A stretch of DNA of 64,000 nucleotides from Streptomyces pluripotens (GCF_000802245.2 NZ_CP021080.1:1612001-1676000); one strand, 5' to 3'. Counted from the first letter of the stretch, positions 47,001 through 57,425 are shown. Made by a program: numbers and translations. The notes: a model not told the origin generated them from the sequence alone.

Positions 47001-48974
47001 TCAGGGCTTGTAGGTCACGGGCAGGTTGGCGGGCGGTGCACCGGTCGGCGGAACCTGGAGGGTCTTCAGGGCGAACTCCATCACCTGCTTGAAGATGGGG
47101 CCGCAGATCTGACCGCCGAAGTAGCTGCCGGAGGTGGCGTTCTGGATGGCGCAGTAGACGGTGATGCGGGGCTTGTCCGCCGGGGCGAAACCGGCGAACG
47201 AGGAGGTGTATCCGTGGTATCTGCCGGTGGCCGGATCCACGCGGTTGGCCGTGCCGGTCTTGCCCGCGACTCGGTATCCCGGGATGCGGGCTTTGCCTCC
47301 GGTGCCCTGTTCGTCGTCCACGACGGACTCCAGCATCTGGGCCAGGGCCTTGGCGGTCTTCTCACTGACGACCCTTGTCGCCTTTGGCTTGGGAGCGGGG
47401 GTGAAGCGGCCGTCGGCGCCCTTGGTGCCGCGCACCAGGGTCGGCGCGACGCGGACACCGCCGTTGGCGATGGTCGAGTACACGGAGGCCGCCTGGACCG
47501 CGTTGATGGAGAAGCCCTGGCCGAAAGGGATCGTGTACTGCTGCGAGGTGGACCACTTCCCGGATGGCGCGAGGATGCCCCGGGTCTCGCCCGGGAATCC
47601 GAGCCCGGTGTAGCTGCCGATGCCGAACTTGCGCAGGTACGAGTAAAGGACCTTGTTGGCCTCGGGTTGGGTCTTGCCGAGCTGGCCGGTGGCCAGGATC
47701 GTGCCGATGTTGCTGGACTTGGCGAGCACGCCGTTGAGGGTGAGGTGCCAGGTGGCGTGGTCGATGTCGTCCTGGAAGAGCCGGTCGCCTCGGTGCAGCC
47801 GGTTGGGTACGACGACGTGGGTGAGCGGCGTGGCCGCCTTCTGCTCCAGCACGGCCGCCATGGACATCACCTTGGCCGTGGAACCGGGCTCGTAGGCGTC
47901 CTGGAGGGCCGCGTTGCCCATGGTCGCCGGGTTCGCCTTCGACAGGTCGTTCGGGTCGAAGCCGGGCGAGTTGGCGATGGCCAGGATCTGGCCGGAGCGG
48001 GTGTCCTGGACGACGACGTAACCGCGGTCCGCCTTGGACTTCTTCACCTGCTCGGTGATCGCGTTCTGTGCAGCCCACTGGATGTCGCGGTCGATGGTGA
48101 GCGCGATGTCGGTGCCGGGCACGGCGGGTGTCTCCGTGGAGCCCGCCGTCGGCACCTCACGGCCGCCGGACTGGGCGTAGCGGATCTGACCGTCCTTGCC
48201 GGTGAGCTGCTTGTTCAGTTCCTGTTCGATACCGCCGCCGCCCCTGCCCGCGGCATTGACCCAGCCCAGTATCCCAGCGGCGAGGTCACCGTTCGGGTAC
48301 ACGCGCTTGCTGCTGGGCTCGGCCAGGACGCCGGCGAGGACATTGACGGCGGTGTGGTCGGTCTCCGCTTTCTTGGCAAGCGCCGTCTTCAGGTCCTTGA
48401 TCTGCTTCCAGACCTGCGGGGTCCGGCGCGAGGCCAGCTTGGCGTAGCGCGACAGCTTGTTCTTGGGCCTGAGCTTCTTGACGATCACGGCCTGGTCTTG
48501 GCCGAGGATCGGCGCGAGCAGTGCCGCTGCCCGCTCGGGGCCGTCGTGGATCTTGAGCTGCTTGGCGTTGAACATGGTGGGGTCGGCCGTGATGTCGTAC
48601 GCGTCCTCGCTGACGGCGAGGGCCACACCGTTGCGGTCGGTGATGTCGCCGCGTTCGGCGGTCAGTGTGTGCACCACGTAGCGGTGCTGCTCGGCTCGCG
48701 CCGCGTAGGCACTCGCGTCCACGGCCTGGACCTGGAGCAGCCGCACGACGAAGACCAACAGCACGAGGGTCAGGGCGAGGCCGACCGTGCGCAGCCGGGG
48801 CCGGGGGCTGCCCAGCCGGAGGGGGCGCTGGGCCGGGGGCCGCGCCCCGCTCGGGCGGCGGGCCGGACGGGCACCGGGCCCGGGCTGCCGCCGGACGGCC
48901 CCCCGCGGCCGGGGGGGCCTGGCGGGTCCGGGGACACGACGGCGCGGCGGTTCCCTGTCGGACACTTCCGTCAC
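47001..48974 (-). CDS. ftsI: Septal class B penicillin-binding protein FtsI (PBP3)
   Basis: FtsI cross-links septal peptidoglycan with FtsW. The 657-residue protein has a long Arg/Pro/Gly-rich cytoplasmic tail (1-60), one transmembrane helix (LRTVGLALTLVLLVFVVRLLQV), the PBP dimerisation/pedestal domain and a transpeptidase domain. The catalytic Ser365 is in EPGSTAKV, SSN follows in LAKSSNIGTI, and KTGT lies in RVAGKTGTANR (about 571). All three penicillin-binding motifs are intact. The GTG at 48974 overlaps the ftsL stop (GTGA). The tail is very basic and may sit near the nucleoid or membrane lipids. Confidence 0.96.
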   Translation of the reverse strand: MTEVSDREPPRRRVPGPARPPRPRGAVRRQPGPGARPARRPSGARPPAQRPLRLGSPRPRLRTVGLALTLVLLVFVVRLLQVQAVDASAYAARAEQHRYVVHTLTAERGDITDRNGVALAVSEDAYDITADPTMFNAKQLKIHDGPERAAALLAPILGQDQAVIVKKLRPKNKLSRYAKLASRRTPQVWKQIKDLKTALAKKAETDHTAVNVLAGVLAEPSSKRVYPNGDLAAGILGWVNAAGRGGGGIEQELNKQLTGKDGQIRYAQSGGREVPTAGSTETPAVPGTDIALTIDRDIQWAAQNAITEQVKKSKADRGYVVVQDTRSGQILAIANSPGFDPNDLSKANPATMGNAALQDAYEPGSTAKVMSMAAVLEQKAATPLTHVVVPNRLHRGDRLFQDDIDHATWHLTLNGVLAKSSNIGTILATGQLGKTQPEANKVLYSYLRKFGIGSYTGLGFPGETRGILAPSGKWSTSQQYTIPFGQGFSINAVQAASVYSTIANGGVRVAPTLVRGTKGADGRFTPAPKPKATRVVSEKTAKALAQMLESVVDDEQGTGGKARIPGYRVAGKTGTANRVDPATGRYHGYTSSFAGFAPADKPRITVYCAIQNATSGSYFGGQICGPIFKQVMEFALKTLQVPPTGAPPANLPVTYKP

Positions 48975-49621
48975 CTGCCGGGGGTCGAGGTCGGGGCGGG
49001 CTGAAAGGCTGCGGACGACACGGCCGGCGCCGTCACCGGGGCCGAAAGGCTCTCCCGGGGCGGGGCCGACGGGGTGGCGGGCGCCACCGTGGGGGTCGGG
49101 GTAGCGGAGAGGGTGGCGGTGGGCGCGGGAGCCCCAAAGACGCCGGCGGCCGGGGCCATGGTCTCGGGGGCGATCGGGTCGGTGAGGGCGGCGGGCTCGG
49201 GGGTGGCGGCGGCGGCAACGCCTTCGACCTTGCCATCGGGGCTGAGGAAAGCCGGGTCGCCGCCGGGGACCATGCCGAGCTCACGGGCGCGGCGGTGGAG
49301 GGCATCGGGAGACGAGTAGGCGTCGATGGCCCGCTGCAGCGCCTGTTCCTCGTCGGTGAGGTTCTTCGTGCGCTTCTGCAGGTCGGCGAGTTCGAACGAG
49401 CCCTCGCTGAGAGCGGAGTTCAGTACCAGCAGCCCGATCAGGCCACCGCCGAGGAGCAGCACGACGAGGAGGACAAACGGGGTACGGGCCGCCCGGGCCC
49501 GGCCGACCGGGAGGAGCCGGGCCAGCCGGACGGCCCTGCCCCTCGGTTCGGGTTTCCTGCTCGGTTCGGGTTTCCTGCTCGGTTCGGGTTTCCTGCCCCT
49601 CGGTTCGGGTTTCCTGCTCAC
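48971..49621 (-). CDS. ftsL: FtsL-type divisome membrane protein with repeat-rich N-tail and long Pro/Ala/Thr C-tail
   Basis: The gene sits between rsmH and ftsI, the ftsL position. The 216-residue product has a cytoplasmic tail with tandem RKPEP repeats (2-28), a transmembrane helix (about 48-69), a short coiled coil (75-102, with FELADLQKRTKNLTDEEQALQRAI) and a conserved-looking LHRRARELGMVPGG. A Pro/Ala/Thr/Ser-rich tail of about 75 residues follows, unusual for FtsL. It stabilises FtsQ-FtsB-FtsL and activates FtsWI. The GTG at 49621 has GGAGG about five bases upstream; the frame upstream lies in rsmH. Confidence 0.9.
   Translation of the reverse strand: MSRKPEPRGRKPEPSRKPEPSRKPEPRGRAVRLARLLPVGRARAARTPFVLLVVLLLGGGLIGLLVLNSALSEGSFELADLQKRTKNLTDEEQALQRAIDAYSSPDALHRRARELGMVPGGDPAFLSPDGKVEGVAAAATPEPAALTDPIAPETMAPAAGVFGAPAPTATLSATPTPTVAPATPSAPPRESLSAPVTAPAVSSAAFQPAPTSTPGR
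49545..49619. repeat. In-frame tandem repeats encoding RKPEP units at the FtsL N-terminus
   Basis: The 18-bp unit TCGGTTCGGGTTTCCTGC recurs four times, two pairs being separated by short CCCC insertions. On the minus strand it encodes repeated RKPEP/SRKPEP peptides. It is coding and likely to vary in copy number. Confidence 0.85.
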
Positions 49622-49694
49622 GGGCCCTCCGGCGGCTTCCGGTAGCTTCCGGTTCCCCTCCAGCGGGTCCGGAAATCCAACCGACCAGCTTCGC

Positions 49695-50651
49695 TCACTC
49701 GGCGTCCTCCCTGATGCGCTCGGCGCCCCGCAACCGGGCCGGTGCGGCCCGGCGGTTCTCGGCGATCTCTTCCTCGGTGGGAAGTTCGGCACCGCGGGTG
49801 AGCAGCTTGAGCCGCGGCTGGTAACGCTCGGGAACGACCGGTAGCCCAGGCGGCGCAGTGGACGCGGCTCCGGCCGCGAACACCTGCTTGACCAGGCGGT
49901 CTTCAAGTGAGTGGTACGACAGCACGGCAATGCGCCCACCGACGTCGAGGGCTTTCACAGCGGCCGGGATCGCCCGTTCCAGGACGGACAGCTCGCCGTT
50001 GACCTCGATGCGCAGCGCCTGGAAAGTGCGTTTGGCCGGGTTGCCGCCGGTGCGCTTGGCAGCCTGGGGCAGCGCGTCGCGAATCAGTTCCACGAGTCGG
50101 GCGCTGTGAGTGAACGGCTCCTTCTCGCGCTCGCGAACAATCGCGGAGACGATCCGCTTGGCCTGCTTCTCCTCTCCGTACGCGCGCAGGATGCGGACGA
50201 GTTCGCCGGCCGGGTAGGTGTTGAGGACCTCGGCCGCGCTCATGCCGGCCGTCTGGTCCATGCGCATGTCCAGGGGCGCATCCTGGGCGTAGGCGAAGCC
50301 CCGGTCGGCCTCGTCGAGTTGCATAGAGGAGACACCGAGGTCGAACAGGACGCCCTGTACGCGTCCGGTACCGAGTCTGTGCAGCACCTCGGGCAGCTCG
50401 TCGTAGACGGCGTGCACGAGGGTCACGCGCTCCTGGTACGGCGCCAACCGCTCGCCGGACAGGCGCAGCGCCTCCTTGTCCCGGTCGAGGCCGATCAGCC
50501 GCGCTTCGGGAAATCGGGTCAGCAACGCCTCGCTGTGGCCACCCAGACCGAGGGTGCAGTCGACCACCACCGCCCCGGGGCGCTCCAGTGCGGGCGCCAG
50601 CAGGTCCAAACACCGCTGGAGCATCACCGGGACGTGTCGACTCTGGCTCAA
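49695..50651 (-). CDS. rsmH: 16S rRNA (cytosine-N4)-methyltransferase RsmH (MraW)
   Basis: RsmH methylates N4 of C1402 in 16S rRNA. The 318-residue protein begins [14 protein letters not shown] and has the SAM-binding [28 protein letters not shown] and the family motif [22 protein letters not shown]. The C-terminus has [10 protein letters not shown] and [18 protein letters not shown]. The start is a TTG at 50651. It is the first gene of the dcw cluster here, as no mraZ precedes it. A good -35/-10 pair lies about 215-245 bases upstream. Confidence 0.95.
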   Translation of the reverse strand: MSQSRHVPVMLQRCLDLLAPALERPGAVVVDCTLGLGGHSEALLTRFPEARLIGLDRDKEALRLSGERLAPYQERVTLVHAVYDELPEVLHRLGTGRVQGVLFDLGVSSMQLDEADRGFAYAQDAPLDMRMDQTAGMSAAEVLNTYPAGELVRILRAYGEEKQAKRIVSAIVREREKEPFTHSARLVELIRDALPQAAKRTGGNPAKRTFQALRIEVNGELSVLERAIPAAVKALDVGGRIAVLSYHSLEDRLVKQVFAAGAASTAPPGLPVVPERYQPRLKLLTRGAELPTEEEIAENRRAAPARLRGAERIREDAE

Positions 50652-50866
50652 GGAGGCCTCTCAGGTTCCGGCACGGGCCGCACGCACCGCCGGATCCTCG
50701 CCAGCTCGTGAGAAGAGACCTGCCGGCGCCGGAAGCGTCGGCCGGCCGGGAGTGGGAGGAGGCCGAGCCGTACGTACGCGCCGCGCACGTGGGGAGACGG
50801 GTCCGGACGGAGCCGGAGTCTCCGGGAATTCACCAGCAGGGAGAGTCGTGCCTCCCGCTTCGCGTC

Positions 50867-50894
50867 ACTTTAGTCCACCCTGTCTCGCGGTCAA
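50867..50894 (-). promoter_or_regulatory. Candidate vegetative promoter of the dcw cluster
   Basis: On the minus strand TTGACC (50889-50894) and TAAAGT (50867-50872) are separated by 16 bases, a good match to sigma-HrdB promoters. Transcription would start near 50860, leaving a leader of about 210 bases before the rsmH TTG. The 418-base gap 50652-51069 otherwise holds only the carbonic anhydrase promoter and a short CGGAGG/CCTCCG hairpin near 50962-50978. I see no gene in it. Confidence 0.5.
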
Positions 50895-51056
50895 TCAACC
50901 GGCCTGCGCGTCGCCTACCGCTGCACGATCGGAACCGCATTTCGAACGAATTCACCCGCCCAGCGGAGGTTTGCCCTCCGTGTGGGTTAGCTCACAACAA
51001 GCCACGATGACGTTCTTTGTCCCTTCTCACAGCAGGCCGGAACGCCTCGTGACCAG

Positions 51057-51062
51057 TAACGT
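51057..51062 (+). promoter_or_regulatory. -10 element TAACGT of a probable leaderless carbonic anhydrase gene
   Basis: TAACGT ends seven bases before the ATG at 51070, and no ribosome-binding site is present, the arrangement of a leaderless transcript. Confidence 0.5.
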
Positions 51063-51069
51063 CTTCGGT

Positions 51070-51618
51070 ATGACGACTTCCGCAGCAGTACCCACTGGAT
51101 CCGAAGGCGCCATAACCGCTCGGGGTGCCGTGACCGAACGCCTCGTCGAGGCCAACCGGCGGTACGCCGAGGCCTTCACCGATCCCGGAATGGACGCCCG
51201 GCCTGTCCTGCACGTAGCCGTCGTCGCCTGTATGGACGCCCGGCTCGACCTGCACGCCGCGCTGGGTCTGGAACTCGGCGACTGCCACACCATCCGCAAC
51301 GCGGGCGGTGTCGTCACCGACGACGTCATCCGCTCCCTGACCATCAGCCAGCACAAGCTCGGCACCCGCAGCATCGTTCTGATCCACCACACCAACTGCG
51401 GCCTGGAGGCCCTCACCGAGGACTTCCGCACCGAGCTGGAGATGGAGGTCGGCCAGCGCCCGGCGTGGGCGGTGGAGTCCTTCCGTGACGTCGACCAAGA
51501 TGTGCGGCAGTCGATGCAGCGCGTACGCACCTCGCCGTTCCTGCTGCACACCGACAACGTACGCGGCTTCGTCTTCGACGTGCGTACCGGTCTGCTGCGC
51601 GAGATCGACCCGTCCTGA
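51070..51618 (+). CDS. Beta-class carbonic anhydrase
   Basis: The 182-residue protein has the beta-carbonic anhydrase zinc site: Cys54 and the Asp56/Arg58 dyad in VVACMDARLD, His107 and Cys110 in LIHHTNCG. The TIRNAGG segment between them is also typical. It interconverts CO2 and bicarbonate and would supply bicarbonate for carboxylation. The ATG at 51070 has TAACGT seven bases upstream and no ribosome-binding site, suggesting a leaderless mRNA. It stands alone, divergent from the dcw cluster. Confidence 0.93.
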   Translation: MTTSAAVPTGSEGAITARGAVTERLVEANRRYAEAFTDPGMDARPVLHVAVVACMDARLDLHAALGLELGDCHTIRNAGGVVTDDVIRSLTISQHKLGTRSIVLIHHTNCGLEALTEDFRTELEMEVGQRPAWAVESFRDVDQDVRQSMQRVRTSPFLLHTDNVRGFVFDVRTGLLREIDPS

Positions 51619-51712
51619 CCGGGCGCACCGACCTGCCACCCCGGGCCGGCCCCACCCTTCCCCCATCGAAAGTACGGTCGGAAAAGACACAAGACCGACA
51701 TTGTGCGGGCGG

Positions 51713-51721
51713 TTATCCACA
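51713..51721 (+). promoter_or_regulatory. Isolated DnaA-box-like TTATCCACA upstream of moxR
   Basis: TTATCCACA matches the classical DnaA box exactly. It stands alone in the 248-base gap before moxR and is flanked by GACAC motifs at 51686-51690 and 51729-51733. One box is not an origin. It could titrate DnaA or mediate DnaA control of the operon. Confidence 0.4.
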
Positions 51722-51866
51722 GGCGAGTGACACGAATCGGTAACGGCAGCAAGAATGCGGGGGTGGCATCACGGGGAACTGTTTCCGCGTGATGTCCGTG
51801 TTTCGGGGTGGGCCGGTTTCGCGTCACAGAGCGTCGGCCCGGAGAGAACGGGCCGAGGAGGGCCGG

Positions 51867-52903
<1,037 letters not shown>

Positions 52904-52907
<4 letters not shown>

Positions 52908-54268
52908 TGAGCGCCGGGGGGACCGGGCAGGCGGAGGCCGCCCACGGCGAGACGGGCGGTGTCCGTACCACCCTGGCGGGGCTCACGACGCGCGGCCGTT
53001 CCTTCCTGGCGGCCGGGATCGCCGCCGCGCTGTGCGCGTACGTACTCGGTCAGAGCGATCTGCTGCGGGTCGGCCTGCTGCTGGCGACCCTGCCCGTGAC
53101 CTGCGCGGTCGTGCTGTACCGCACCCGCCACCGGGTGGCCGGCAGCCGCGGGCTCTCCCCCGCGCGCGTACCTGCCTGCAGCGAAGCCCGGGTGCACCTG
53201 TGCGTCGACAACGTCTCCCGGCTGCCCACCGGTCTGCTGATGCTCCAGGACCGGGTGCCCTACGTCCTCGGTCCCAGGCCCCGGTTCGTGCTGGACCGGG
53301 TGGAGCCGGCCGGCCGCCGTGAGGTGTCCTACCGGGTCCGCTCGGACCTGCGCGGCCGCTATCCGCTAGGCCCCCTGCAACTACGTCTCACGGACCCTTT
53401 CGGCATGTGCGAGCTGACCCGCTCGTTCTCCGCCCACGACACCCTCACCGTCATACCGCGGGTGGAGCCGCTGACACCGGTCCGGTTCGGCGGCGAGGCC
53501 AGGGGCTACGGCGACGGACTGCAGCGCTCACTCGCCCTGGCGGGCGAGGACGACGTGATCCCGCGCGGCTACCGCCACGGCGACGACCTGCGCCGGGTGC
53601 ACTGGCGCTCCACCGCGCGCTACGGCGAGCTGATGGTCCGCCGCGAGGAACAGCCCCGGCGCTCCCGCTGCACCGTGCTGCTGGACACCAGGGGAGGCGC
53701 CTACGAGGGCGCGGGCCCCGACTCGGCCTTCGAGTGGGCCGTCTCCGGCGCCGCCTCGGTGCTGGTGCACATGCTCGAACGCGGCTTCTGCGTGCAGTTG
53801 CTGACCGACAGCGGCAGCACGGTTCCCGGCGAGGGGGCCGACGGATACGGGGGCACCGGGCAGGAGGCCGCGGACGCGGCGGGGCTGATGATGGACACCC
53901 TCGCGGTGATCGACCACTCCGACGGCACGGGCCTGTCCCGGGCGTACGACGCACTGCGCGGTGGCAACGAAGGGCTACTGATCGCGTTCCTCGGCGATCT
54001 GGATGAGGAGCAGGCCGCGACGGCCGCCAGGATGAGCCGGCGCAGCGGCGGTGCCGTCGCCTTCGTACTCGACCCGGACACGTGGTTGCGGGAGGCGAGC
54101 GACGTGCCACGGCCGGACGACTCGCACCCGCAGCGGCTGCGCATGCTGCGCGAGGCGGGCTGGACGGCGCTGAGCGTGCCTCGTGGCGCCCGGCTGGACG
54201 AACTGTGGCGGCAGGCGGACCGGGAACGCTCGGGACTGGCCGCGGTGAGCGGGGAGGCGCGGGGATGA
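52904..54268 (+). CDS. DUF58 domain protein (MoxR partner)
   Basis: The 454-residue protein has two N-terminal hydrophobic helices (about 30-70), a beta-rich region and the DUF58 motif GYRHGDDLRRVHWRSTARYGELMVRREEQP, followed by a VWA-like region (CTVLLDTRGGAYEG). It is the usual membrane partner of MoxR ATPases. The GTG at 52904 overlaps the moxR stop; an ATG follows immediately, so the start is uncertain by one codon. Its stop overlaps the transglutaminase start (ATGA). The substrate of the complex is unknown. Confidence 0.92.
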
Positions 54269-56652
54269 GCGGGCGGGCACGGCTGACCCTGTGCGCCGGC
54301 GCGGCCACGCTGATGGCCTCGTGCGCGCTGCTGCCTCTGGTGGCCGAACCGACCTGGCTGCTGGAACTGGTCCCCCTGGTAGCCGTGCAGAGCGGGGTGG
54401 GAGCGGCGGCCCGGCGGGTTCCACTGGGCCGACCGCTGACCATGGGGGCGCAGGCGTTGGTCACCGTGATGCTGCTGACCCTGGTCTTCGCCCGGCAACA
54501 GGCGGTCATCGGGCTGGTCCCCGGCCCGGACTCCCTGCGGCACCTCGCCGATCTCCTCCAGCAGGGCTCCGAAGACGTCAGCAAGTACGCCATACCGGCG
54601 CCGCTCACCGACGGCATCAGGCTGATGCTGATCGGCGGTGTCCTGTTGGTCGGCCTGCTGGTGGACACCTTGGCGGTGACCTTCCGCAGTGCTGCCCCCG
54701 CCGGGCTCCCGCTGCTCGCGTTGTACTCCGTGGCCGCCGGGCTGTCCGACGGCGCGGCCGACTGGCTGTGGTTCCTGGTGGCGGCGGCCGGCTACCTGAT
54801 GCTGCTGCTCGCGGAGGGCCGGGACCGGCTCGCCCAGTGGGGCCGGGTCTTCGGCGGCGCACCCCGTTCCCCCGGTTCCCCGGAGCCGAGCGCCGCGACC
54901 CCGGTGCGCACCGGACGCCGGATCGGCGCGGTCGCCCTCGGGGTGGCCCTGGTGGTACCGCTCGCCCTGCCCGCGATGCAGGGCGGGCTGCTGGACGCCG
55001 CCGGTGCCGGCGTCGGCGCGGGCAACAGGCACGGCGGCACGATCTCGGCGGTCAACCCGTTGGTGTCGCTGCGCGACAGCCTCAACACGGACGACGACCG
55101 CCAGGTGCTGTCCCTGAGAACCAGCGCCAGCGACACCTCGGACCTCTACCTGCGGATCGTCTCCCTGGACGACTTCGACGGCACCACCTGGAAACCGGCC
55201 CGGCGGCACATCGTGGCCGTGCCTCATCTGTTTCCCACGCCCGTCGGCCTGGCTCCAGATGTCAAACGCAGCACGGTGAGGACGACGATCACGGCGGCGG
55301 ACTGGTACGCCCAGGACTGGCTGCCCATGCCGTACCCGCCGAGCGGTGTGAAGGTCAGCGGTCGCTGGCGGTACGAGCCCGTGGGTATGACGCTCGTCGG
55401 TGACCACGGCCAGAACACCCGCGGCGAGACCTACCAGGTGACCAGCTTGGAGGTGCAGCCGACAGCCGAGCAGTTGGCCTCCGCGCCGCGGCCACCGGCG
55501 GCCCTCCGACGCGAGTACACCAAGGTGCCCTCCGCACTCCCGAAAGTGGTGGCCCGGACGGCCAAGGAGGTCACCGCGGGGGCGACCAGCCACTACGAGG
55601 AGGCGGTCAGGCTCCAGGACTACTTCGCCGTCAACGGCGGTTTCCAGTACGACACCCGGGTGCAGGTCGGCCGCGGGCCCGGCGCGATCGCCAACTTCCT
55701 GAAGAAGAAGCAGGGCTTCTGCGTCCACTTCTCCTTCGCGATGGCGGCAATGGCCCGCACTCTGGGCATTCCGGCCCGGGTGGCAGTGGGTTTCGCGCCG
55801 GGTACCCCACAGGCCGACGGCACGATCGCGGTGAATCAGAGGGACGCCCATGCCTGGCCCGAGTTGTACTTCCAGGGCGTGGGCTGGACCCGCTTCGAGC
55901 CGACTCCCACCCGCGGCACCACACCGTCGTACACCCAGTCGGATGCTCCCGGCGGCTCCTCCTTGCCCGACGAGGTGTTGCCCCCCAAGAACGAGGCATC
56001 AGCCTCCTCGGCCCCGGTCTCGCCGGGTAACGGCTGCACCCCTCGGCTGCGCAAGCTGATGGTCTGCGACAGCCCCTCGGCCGCAGCGGCCCCGAGCTCC
56101 GACAACGGCGGACCGGGCCCGTGGTGGTACGCACTGGCGGGGCTGGTCGCACTGACGCTGCTGGGCGTTCCGCTGTCGCCGCTGTTGTGGCGGGTGCGCA
56201 TACGTTCGTTGCGGTTGGGCGCTCATGCCCGTACCGAGGAAGGTGCGAGGGCGCACACCCTGGCCGTCTGGCAGGAGCTGACGGACAGCGCGTGGGACCA
56301 CGGCATCCCGCAGGACGAGTCACTGACGCCGCGCAAGGCGGCCGCCCGGATCGTCCGGCTCGGGCGCCTCGACCCGGCTGCCGGGGCAGCGGCGCACCGG
56401 GTGGCGGACGCGGTGGAGCAGGTGCTCTACGCGCCTCGGCCGCGTCCGGCGGCGGGTGCGGCGGCGGACGTGCGCCGGGTGACCGGGGCGCTGCGTGGCG
56501 CGGTGAGCACCAGGACACGCCTGCGGGCGGTGCTTCTGCCCCGCTCGGCCGTGCGGGTGCTGTGGGCGGCGTCAGGCCGATGGTCGTCACTGCGAGGCTG
56601 GGTCGCAGCAGCCCGACCGGCACGGCGCCGGCCATCGCAGCAGGAGGGCTGA
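54265..56652 (+). CDS. Transglutaminase-like membrane protein with DUF4129 C-terminal domain
   Basis: The 795-residue protein has five to six N-terminal transmembrane helices (to about 230), an extracytoplasmic transglutaminase-like domain with Cys486 in QGFCVHFSFAMAAMART and His529 in DAHAWPELY, another transmembrane helix (about 620-640) and a cytoplasmic DUF4129-like tail (HTLAVWQELTDSAWDHG). The Asp of the triad probably follows in GWTRFEPTP context. It may process or cross-link envelope proteins with MoxR/DUF58. The ATG at 54265 overlaps the DUF58 stop. A 25-bp hairpin begins at its stop codon. Confidence 0.92.
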   Translation: MSGRARLTLCAGAATLMASCALLPLVAEPTWLLELVPLVAVQSGVGAAARRVPLGRPLTMGAQALVTVMLLTLVFARQQAVIGLVPGPDSLRHLADLLQQGSEDVSKYAIPAPLTDGIRLMLIGGVLLVGLLVDTLAVTFRSAAPAGLPLLALYSVAAGLSDGAADWLWFLVAAAGYLMLLLAEGRDRLAQWGRVFGGAPRSPGSPEPSAATPVRTGRRIGAVALGVALVVPLALPAMQGGLLDAAGAGVGAGNRHGGTISAVNPLVSLRDSLNTDDDRQVLSLRTSASDTSDLYLRIVSLDDFDGTTWKPARRHIVAVPHLFPTPVGLAPDVKRSTVRTTITAADWYAQDWLPMPYPPSGVKVSGRWRYEPVGMTLVGDHGQNTRGETYQVTSLEVQPTAEQLASAPRPPAALRREYTKVPSALPKVVARTAKEVTAGATSHYEEAVRLQDYFAVNGGFQYDTRVQVGRGPGAIANFLKKKQGFCVHFSFAMAAMARTLGIPARVAVGFAPGTPQADGTIAVNQRDAHAWPELYFQGVGWTRFEPTPTRGTTPSYTQSDAPGGSSLPDEVLPPKNEASASSAPVSPGNGCTPRLRKLMVCDSPSAAAAPSSDNGGPGPWWYALAGLVALTLLGVPLSPLLWRVRIRSLRLGAHARTEEGARAHTLAVWQELTDSAWDHGIPQDESLTPRKAAARIVRLGRLDPAAGAAAHRVADAVEQVLYAPRPRPAAGAAADVRRVTGALRGAVSTRTRLRAVLLPRSAVRVLWAASGRWSSLRGWVAAARPARRRPSQQEG

Positions 56653-56705
56653 GACCACGTGTGAGGGGCGACCACCCTCGGGTGGTCGCCCCTCACACGT
56701 GGTCT
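56652..56705. terminator. 25-bp perfect hairpin terminator between convergent genes
   Basis: A 25-bp perfect stem (56652-56676 with 56681-56705) closes a CTCG tetraloop. Its first base is the last base of the transglutaminase stop codon, and it faces the stop of the DUF3040 gene 62 bases away. It is an efficient bidirectional terminator by shape. Confidence 0.93.
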
Positions 56706-56766
56706 TCCGGGGTCCTGGTTGCCCGGGCGGGTGAGAGCCGTCCAGGCCATCTGTGGAAGCGGACGG

Positions 56767-57150
56767 CTAATGGCCCTGTTCGTCGCGGCGGCGCTGCCAG
56801 CGCTGCTCGATGCGGTCCATCATGGAGCGTTTGGGCCGTGCCTGGCGGCGTGCGGGGCCTGCGGGCTGCTCACCCGGTTTGGGGGCCTTGCGCCAGCCGG
56901 TGACGGCAAGTACGGCACAGCCCAGCATGACGAGGAAACCCACCACACTGACCAAGATCAGCTGTGCGACCACTCCGGCCATGAGGAGGGCGATACCTAC
57001 GAGGAAGCCTGCGACCGCCTGGTAGACCCGCCGCCGGGTGTACGTGCGCAGCCCGCTTCCCTCAAGCGCCGACGCGAACTTGGGATCTTCGGCGTACAGC
57101 GCTCGCTCCATCTGCTCGAGCATGCGCTGCTCGTGCTCCGAGAGCGGCAC
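56767..57150 (-). CDS. DUF3040 family small membrane protein
   Basis: The 127-residue protein has the DUF3040 N-terminus MPLSEHEQRMLEQMERALYAEDPKFASAL, two hydrophobic segments (AVAGFLVGIALLMAGVVAQLIL and VSVVGFLVMLGCAVLAVTGW) and a basic tail with RRQARPKRSMMDRIEQRWQRRR. Function is unknown. The family is widespread in actinobacteria near division and wall genes. The GTG start at 57150 has GGAGGA six bases upstream, and a TATCCT -10-like sequence lies further up. It converges with the transglutaminase operon. Confidence 0.93.
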   Translation of the reverse strand: MPLSEHEQRMLEQMERALYAEDPKFASALEGSGLRTYTRRRVYQAVAGFLVGIALLMAGVVAQLILVSVVGFLVMLGCAVLAVTGWRKAPKPGEQPAGPARRQARPKRSMMDRIEQRWQRRRDEQGH

Positions 57151-57344
57151 GGAGTCCTCCTCATCGTGCAGTCGCCGGGGCGACCCGGGGGGTCCCTTCA
57201 GGATAGGCAGGGAAGTGCCCCCGTGAAACCCGCCCCTCTACGCCAATCGGCCAGCCGGGACCCTTCATGACCGTCTGGCCCACTGAGGCTTCCATTCCCC
57301 TGTGGCCGGCCCGTCATGCCGGGTGATGTACCTCGATCATACGG

Positions 57345-57372
57345 CGCAAACCCCTCGATCGGGGGTCTTGTG
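57345..57372 (-). terminator. Weak hairpin downstream of the methyltransferase gene
   Basis: A short ACCCC/GGGGT stem with a TCGATC loop, extendable with mismatches through AAACCCC and TACGGCG-type flanks, lies about 55-80 bases after the methyltransferase stop. The stem is only 5-6 bp at its core, so the call is tentative. The rest of 57151-57425 shows no gene. Confidence 0.3.
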
Positions 57373-57425
57373 GCGTACTCCATCCGCCGCCAAGGCCCTG
57401 ATCAGTAGCGGGTCGGGCAGTGGGC

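Noticed and set aside
47214..49004. 596-codon plus-strand frame opposite ftsI
   Set aside because: It is antisense to a protein with intact penicillin-binding motifs and shows low-complexity composition.
51713..51721. Replication origin
   Set aside because: A single DnaA box without a cluster or nearby dnaA/dnaN is not an origin.
53701..55851. 716-codon minus-strand open frame opposite the DUF58 and transglutaminase genes
   Set aside because: It spans two coupled genes in antisense and has no recognisable domain; it is a GC-bias shadow.
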